Made by a program: the position numbers and the translations under genes
Part shown: in pieces, positions 7,248 to 8,590 of the stretch
How positions within the stretch are numbered: position 1 is the first letter of the stretch
Layout of the letters: each line of letters starts with the position of its first letter
Notes under the pieces: model-generated
What the model was told of the DNA's origin: nothing
What the model saw: the letters and a program-made list of their open reading frames with translations, nothing else
Databases searched by the model: none
Source: Chitinophagales bacterium
GTDB taxonomy: Bacteria; Bacteroidota; Bacteroidia; Chitinophagales; UBA2359
Assembly (NCBI GenBank): GCA_020631035.1
Contig: JAHDIA010000233.1
Coordinates: 1-8,590, forward strand
Direction of reading: 5' to 3'
DNA: 8,590 nt

Positions 7248-7276
7248 AAAATCACCGTTCCCCAAGGGTGATTTTA
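7248..7276. terminator. Shortened hairpin, partial repeat unit 4
   Basis: This copy lacks five bases (one of the two GGTGC/GGTG blocks) relative to units 1-3, yet folds again: AAAATCACC (7248-7256) pairs with GGTGATTTT (7267-7275), then a G-G mismatch, then TT with AA, around a CCCC loop. The stem is more compact than in the other units. The repeat homology ends just after it. Confidence 0.55.
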
Positions 7277-7362
7277 AAAACAAAAGTCTATTTTCAGGTT
7301 AGACCAATTCATTCTTAAACACCAAAACCCTCTTGAAAAGTATTTACAAATATGGTCAGACT

Positions 7363-7391
7363 ACCACCGTCCCAAAAGGGCGGTGGTTTTT
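7363..7391 (+). terminator. Intrinsic terminator
   Basis: ACCACCG-T-CCC (7363-7373) pairs with GGGCGGTGGT (7378-7387), with one bulged T and an AAAA loop, followed by TTTTT (7387-7391). This is the most G+C-rich and most classic terminator in the spacer. The preceding GGTCAGA (7355-7361) recalls the same motif before the hairpins of the tandem array, so it may be a diverged relative of those units. Confidence 0.7.
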
Positions 7392-7412
7392 CATAACAAT
7401 ACATCACTCTGT

Positions 7413-7441
7413 CAATTTACAATTCACAACTCATAATTACA
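7413..7441. repeat. Degenerate heptamer repeat
   Basis: Four consecutive 7-mers read CAATTTA, CAATTCA, CAACTCA and TAATTAC. The run ends exactly where the base composition changes to the G+C-rich island. The array is short and imperfect, so the call is cautious. Confidence 0.4.
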
Positions 7442-7641
7442 TTGGGTACGGAACGCTTCCTTTTCCAAACCATCGTTTCTCCTCGCTGTCCGCTTGTACT
7501 TGCTCCTTCACTAGGGCATTCTGCAAGGTCGCTCCTAGTCTTCCTAGCGTCAGCCGTCAGAGCTTCCTGCCTCATAGCCCTATTTCAGCAGCAGGTACCA
7601 CTACCATCGAGCGTAGGCATCAAAGGCAAGGACCTTCGTAG
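7442..7641. other. G+C-rich intergenic island of unknown nature
   Basis: By hand count about 106 of 200 bases are G or C (53%), against roughly 18% in the next 40 bases and a low value in the repeats before. Possible pairings include ACTAGG (7510-7515) with CCTAGT (7534-7539), GGAA-CGC-TTCC near 7450, and CTAC with GTAG around 7602-7617. The frames that cross it on both strands are low in hydrophobic core pattern or interrupted and resemble no family I know. It could be a dispersed repeat, a structured RNA or a remnant of a mobile element. I do not recognise it. Confidence 0.45.
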
Positions 7642-7672
7642 TAACTTTTTAAATTTCCTTAACTTTTTTTAC

Positions 7673-7703
7673 TTGATTAATTATTCAATATAAGCTATCT
7701 TGC
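7673..7703 (+). promoter_or_regulatory. Bacteroidota-type promoter for the TPR gene
   Basis: TTG at 7673-7675 and TATCTTGC at 7696-7703 are 20 bp apart. This fits the Bacteroidota consensus of TTG/TTTG at about -33 and TAnnTTTG at about -7. Transcription would start near 7710, leaving a leader of about 19 nt before the TTG start at 7729. No Shine-Dalgarno site is present, as is common in this phylum. Confidence 0.5.
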
Positions 7704-7728
7704 AATACAAAAAACACTCATAACGACA

Positions 7729-8590
7729 TTGTTTCCAGTCAAAAAAATAGCATTCCTTTTTATCGTTTGGGGCATCATTGCCCTTATACTTCAAACGACT
7801 ACCAAGGTAGAGGGCTATGTCCATTTATACACGAGTCCTGTAGATAAAACCATTTTGGAGTCGCCCAAAGAAAAAGCAGAACAAATATTACAAGCTGGCA
7901 ATGCATTGGTTTATATGGGACATAGCGAACAAGGCAATGCCTTAATGGACAGCGCACTTCAAATGTATCCTTCGGGGCGGAATTACCAAAGCAAGGCTTC
8001 TGTCAATATTTTATTGGGCAATTATCAAGAAGGCTTTGAAGCTTTGGACACTGCCTATTATGCCTACAACAACAAATATTCTTTGGGTTACAAAGCTTGG
8101 TGTACAATGAATTATTTAAAGGATTATGCCACTGCAGTCGATATTTTTACCGAATATGAAGGAGTGGTTGAAAAACCTGCTATGGCATTTGCGATGAATG
8201 TGACTATGCTCAAAGGCATTTGCTACAAAATGATGGGCAAAAATGAAGAAGCGGTCAAAGAATTGAGTTTGTATATACATGAAACCAATGCCGACAATCC
8301 TGAAAAATTGGATGTTTACGCTCATTGGTACCGAGGAAGTGCTTATTTAAATTTAAATCAAACAGACAAAGCCATTGAAGAATTTGACCAATTTCTTCAT
8401 TTGTACCCCAATGGCCCAGAGGCGCATTATACAAAAGGCATTGCACTCCTTCAAAAAGAGGAACGCAATGCCGCTTGTGATTGCTTTGTCAAAACACTAG
8501 AGTTGATAAAAAAGGGCTATACCCGTGGGTACATCTGGCATGAAACACCCGACCAACTCTACAAATATGATGTATTGGAAAAATTAAATT
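7729..8590 (+). CDS. Membrane-anchored TPR-repeat protein (3' truncated)
   Basis: The frame is open to the window edge (287 complete codons, no stop). No ATG lies at the N-terminal end: the last upstream in-frame stop is TAA 7678-7680 and the first in-frame ATG is near 7915, inside the repeats. TTG 7729 is the best start because it places VKK before a hydrophobic helix (KKIAFLFIVWGIIALIL, residues ~5-21), a signal anchor or uncleaved signal peptide. Residues ~50-265 hold about six tetratricopeptide repeats; the clearest is ~198-231 (WYRGSAYLNLNQTDKAIEEF, then LHLYP), with others near 51-82, 84-115, 117-148, 157-190 and 232-262. TPRs are protein-binding scaffolds; partners are unknown. The bulk probably faces the periplasm. 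The gene has its own promoter and a leader of under 20 nt. The C-terminal part is missing, so fused domains cannot be excluded. Confidence 0.8.
   Translation, partial: MFPVKKIAFLFIVWGIIALILQTTTKVEGYVHLYTSPVDKTILESPKEKAEQILQAGNALVYMGHSEQGNALMDSALQMYPSGRNYQSKASVNILLGNYQEGFEALDTAYYAYNNKYSLGYKAWCTMNYLKDYATAVDIFTEYEGVVEKPAMAFAMNVTMLKGICYKMMGKNEEAVKELSLYIHETNADNPEKLDVYAHWYRGSAYLNLNQTDKAIEEFDQFLHLYPNGPEAHYTKGIALLQKEERNAACDCFVKTLELIKKGYTRGYIWHETPDQLYKYDVLEKLN

Larger units (their letters stand above)
6925..7276. repeat. 95/96-bp tandem repeat, 3 full units plus 1 partial
   Basis: Units lie at 6925-7019 (95 bp), 7020-7115 (96), 7116-7211 (96) and 7212-7276 (partial). Each begins AAATATGCAGAT and the full ones end CATAAGTAATTTT. 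Units 2 and 3 differ at only two bases (GATGGC/GATAGC and TTTTCAGG/TTTTTAGG); unit 1 is the most diverged. Each unit holds two symmetric elements: a short TATGC-N5-GCATA dyad whose arms are conserved while the loop changes (agatg or agata), and a terminator-like hairpin. The array starts six bases after the adhesin stop codon. The 95/96-bp length difference and stop codons rule out coding repeats. Confidence 0.9.
6919..7728. other. 810-bp gene-free spacer with repeats and terminators
   Basis: The spacer between the adhesin gene and the TPR gene contains, in order, a 95/96-bp tandem repeat with a hairpin in every unit (6925-7276), a diverged hairpin (7363-7391), a degenerate heptamer repeat (7413-7441), a G+C-rich island (7442-7641), an AT-rich stretch and a promoter (7673-7703). 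Two frames read across the island (7333-7641 and 7442-7693) but do not look like proteins. These parts are described separately. Confidence 0.7.

Noticed and set aside
6925..7276. CRISPR array
   Set aside because: Adjacent units are nearly identical over their full 95/96 bp with no unique spacers, and no cas genes are nearby.
6925..7276. Integron attC sites
   Set aside because: Units contain hairpins but no cassettes between them, and I see no R-box GTTRRRY/RYYYAAC pair.
7333..7641. 102-aa frame on the + strand
   Set aside because: It reads through a terminator hairpin and the G+C-rich island, lacks domain pattern, and its length follows from the island's lack of stop codons.
7442..7693. 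83-aa frame on the + strand
   Set aside because: It overlaps the previous frame in another phase, runs into the AT-rich promoter zone of the TPR gene, and shows no family resemblance.
8116..8446. Two - strand frames (69 and 63 aa)
   Set aside because: They are antisense to the clear TPR repeats of the + strand gene.

Overview
The window looks like chromosomal DNA of a Bacteroidota bacterium, most plausibly of the Saprospiria (Lewinella/Haliscomenobacter/Aureispira-like). The reasons are AT-rich DNA with very AT-rich spacers, absence of clear Shine-Dalgarno sites, a Bacteroidota-type promoter (TTG, 20 bp, TAnnTTG), a hairpin of the CATCCCGA-TTCA kind, and above all a large secreted protein made of FG-GAP and 'WSPxTGLSxPNxA...TTTYTLxVxxxxGC' modules. 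The lineage is inferred from these features and not proven.

Layout, all genes on the + strand. Positions 1-378 carry no convincing gene; they hold a ~120-bp imperfect foldback element (71-198) and a strong terminator-like hairpin (351-391). Gene 1 (ending at 1509) is an unrecognised putative lipoprotein with a lipobox-like cysteine and a C-terminal region resembling the TonB C-terminal fold; its start is uncertain because the hairpin overlaps the upstream ATG codons. A 315-bp spacer (1510-1824) contains a perfect 15-bp dyad and three similar TTACTAWT boxes. Gene 2 (1825-6918, 1697 aa) is an exported adhesin-like protein: signal peptide, six FG-GAP/integrin-alpha-type repeats, an Ig-like domain, eleven ~80-aa PKD/Ig-like modules, one DUF11-type domain and a Cys-containing C-terminal Ig-like domain.

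The 810-bp spacer 6919-7728 is the most unusual part. It begins with a 95/96-bp tandem repeat (three full units and one partial) in which every unit carries a terminator-like hairpin, followed by a fifth, diverged hairpin, a degenerate heptamer repeat and a ~200-bp island of about 53% G+C between AT-rich flanks. Gene 3 (7729 to the window end, truncated) encodes a membrane-anchored TPR protein that seems to start with TTG behind a recognisable promoter.

The three genes are separated by long spacers and terminators, so they are probably separate transcription units. All three products are predicted to be exported or membrane-anchored, which suggests a cell-surface locus, but nothing in the sequence links them to one pathway. 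No phage, transposase, CRISPR, tRNA or rRNA gene was seen.
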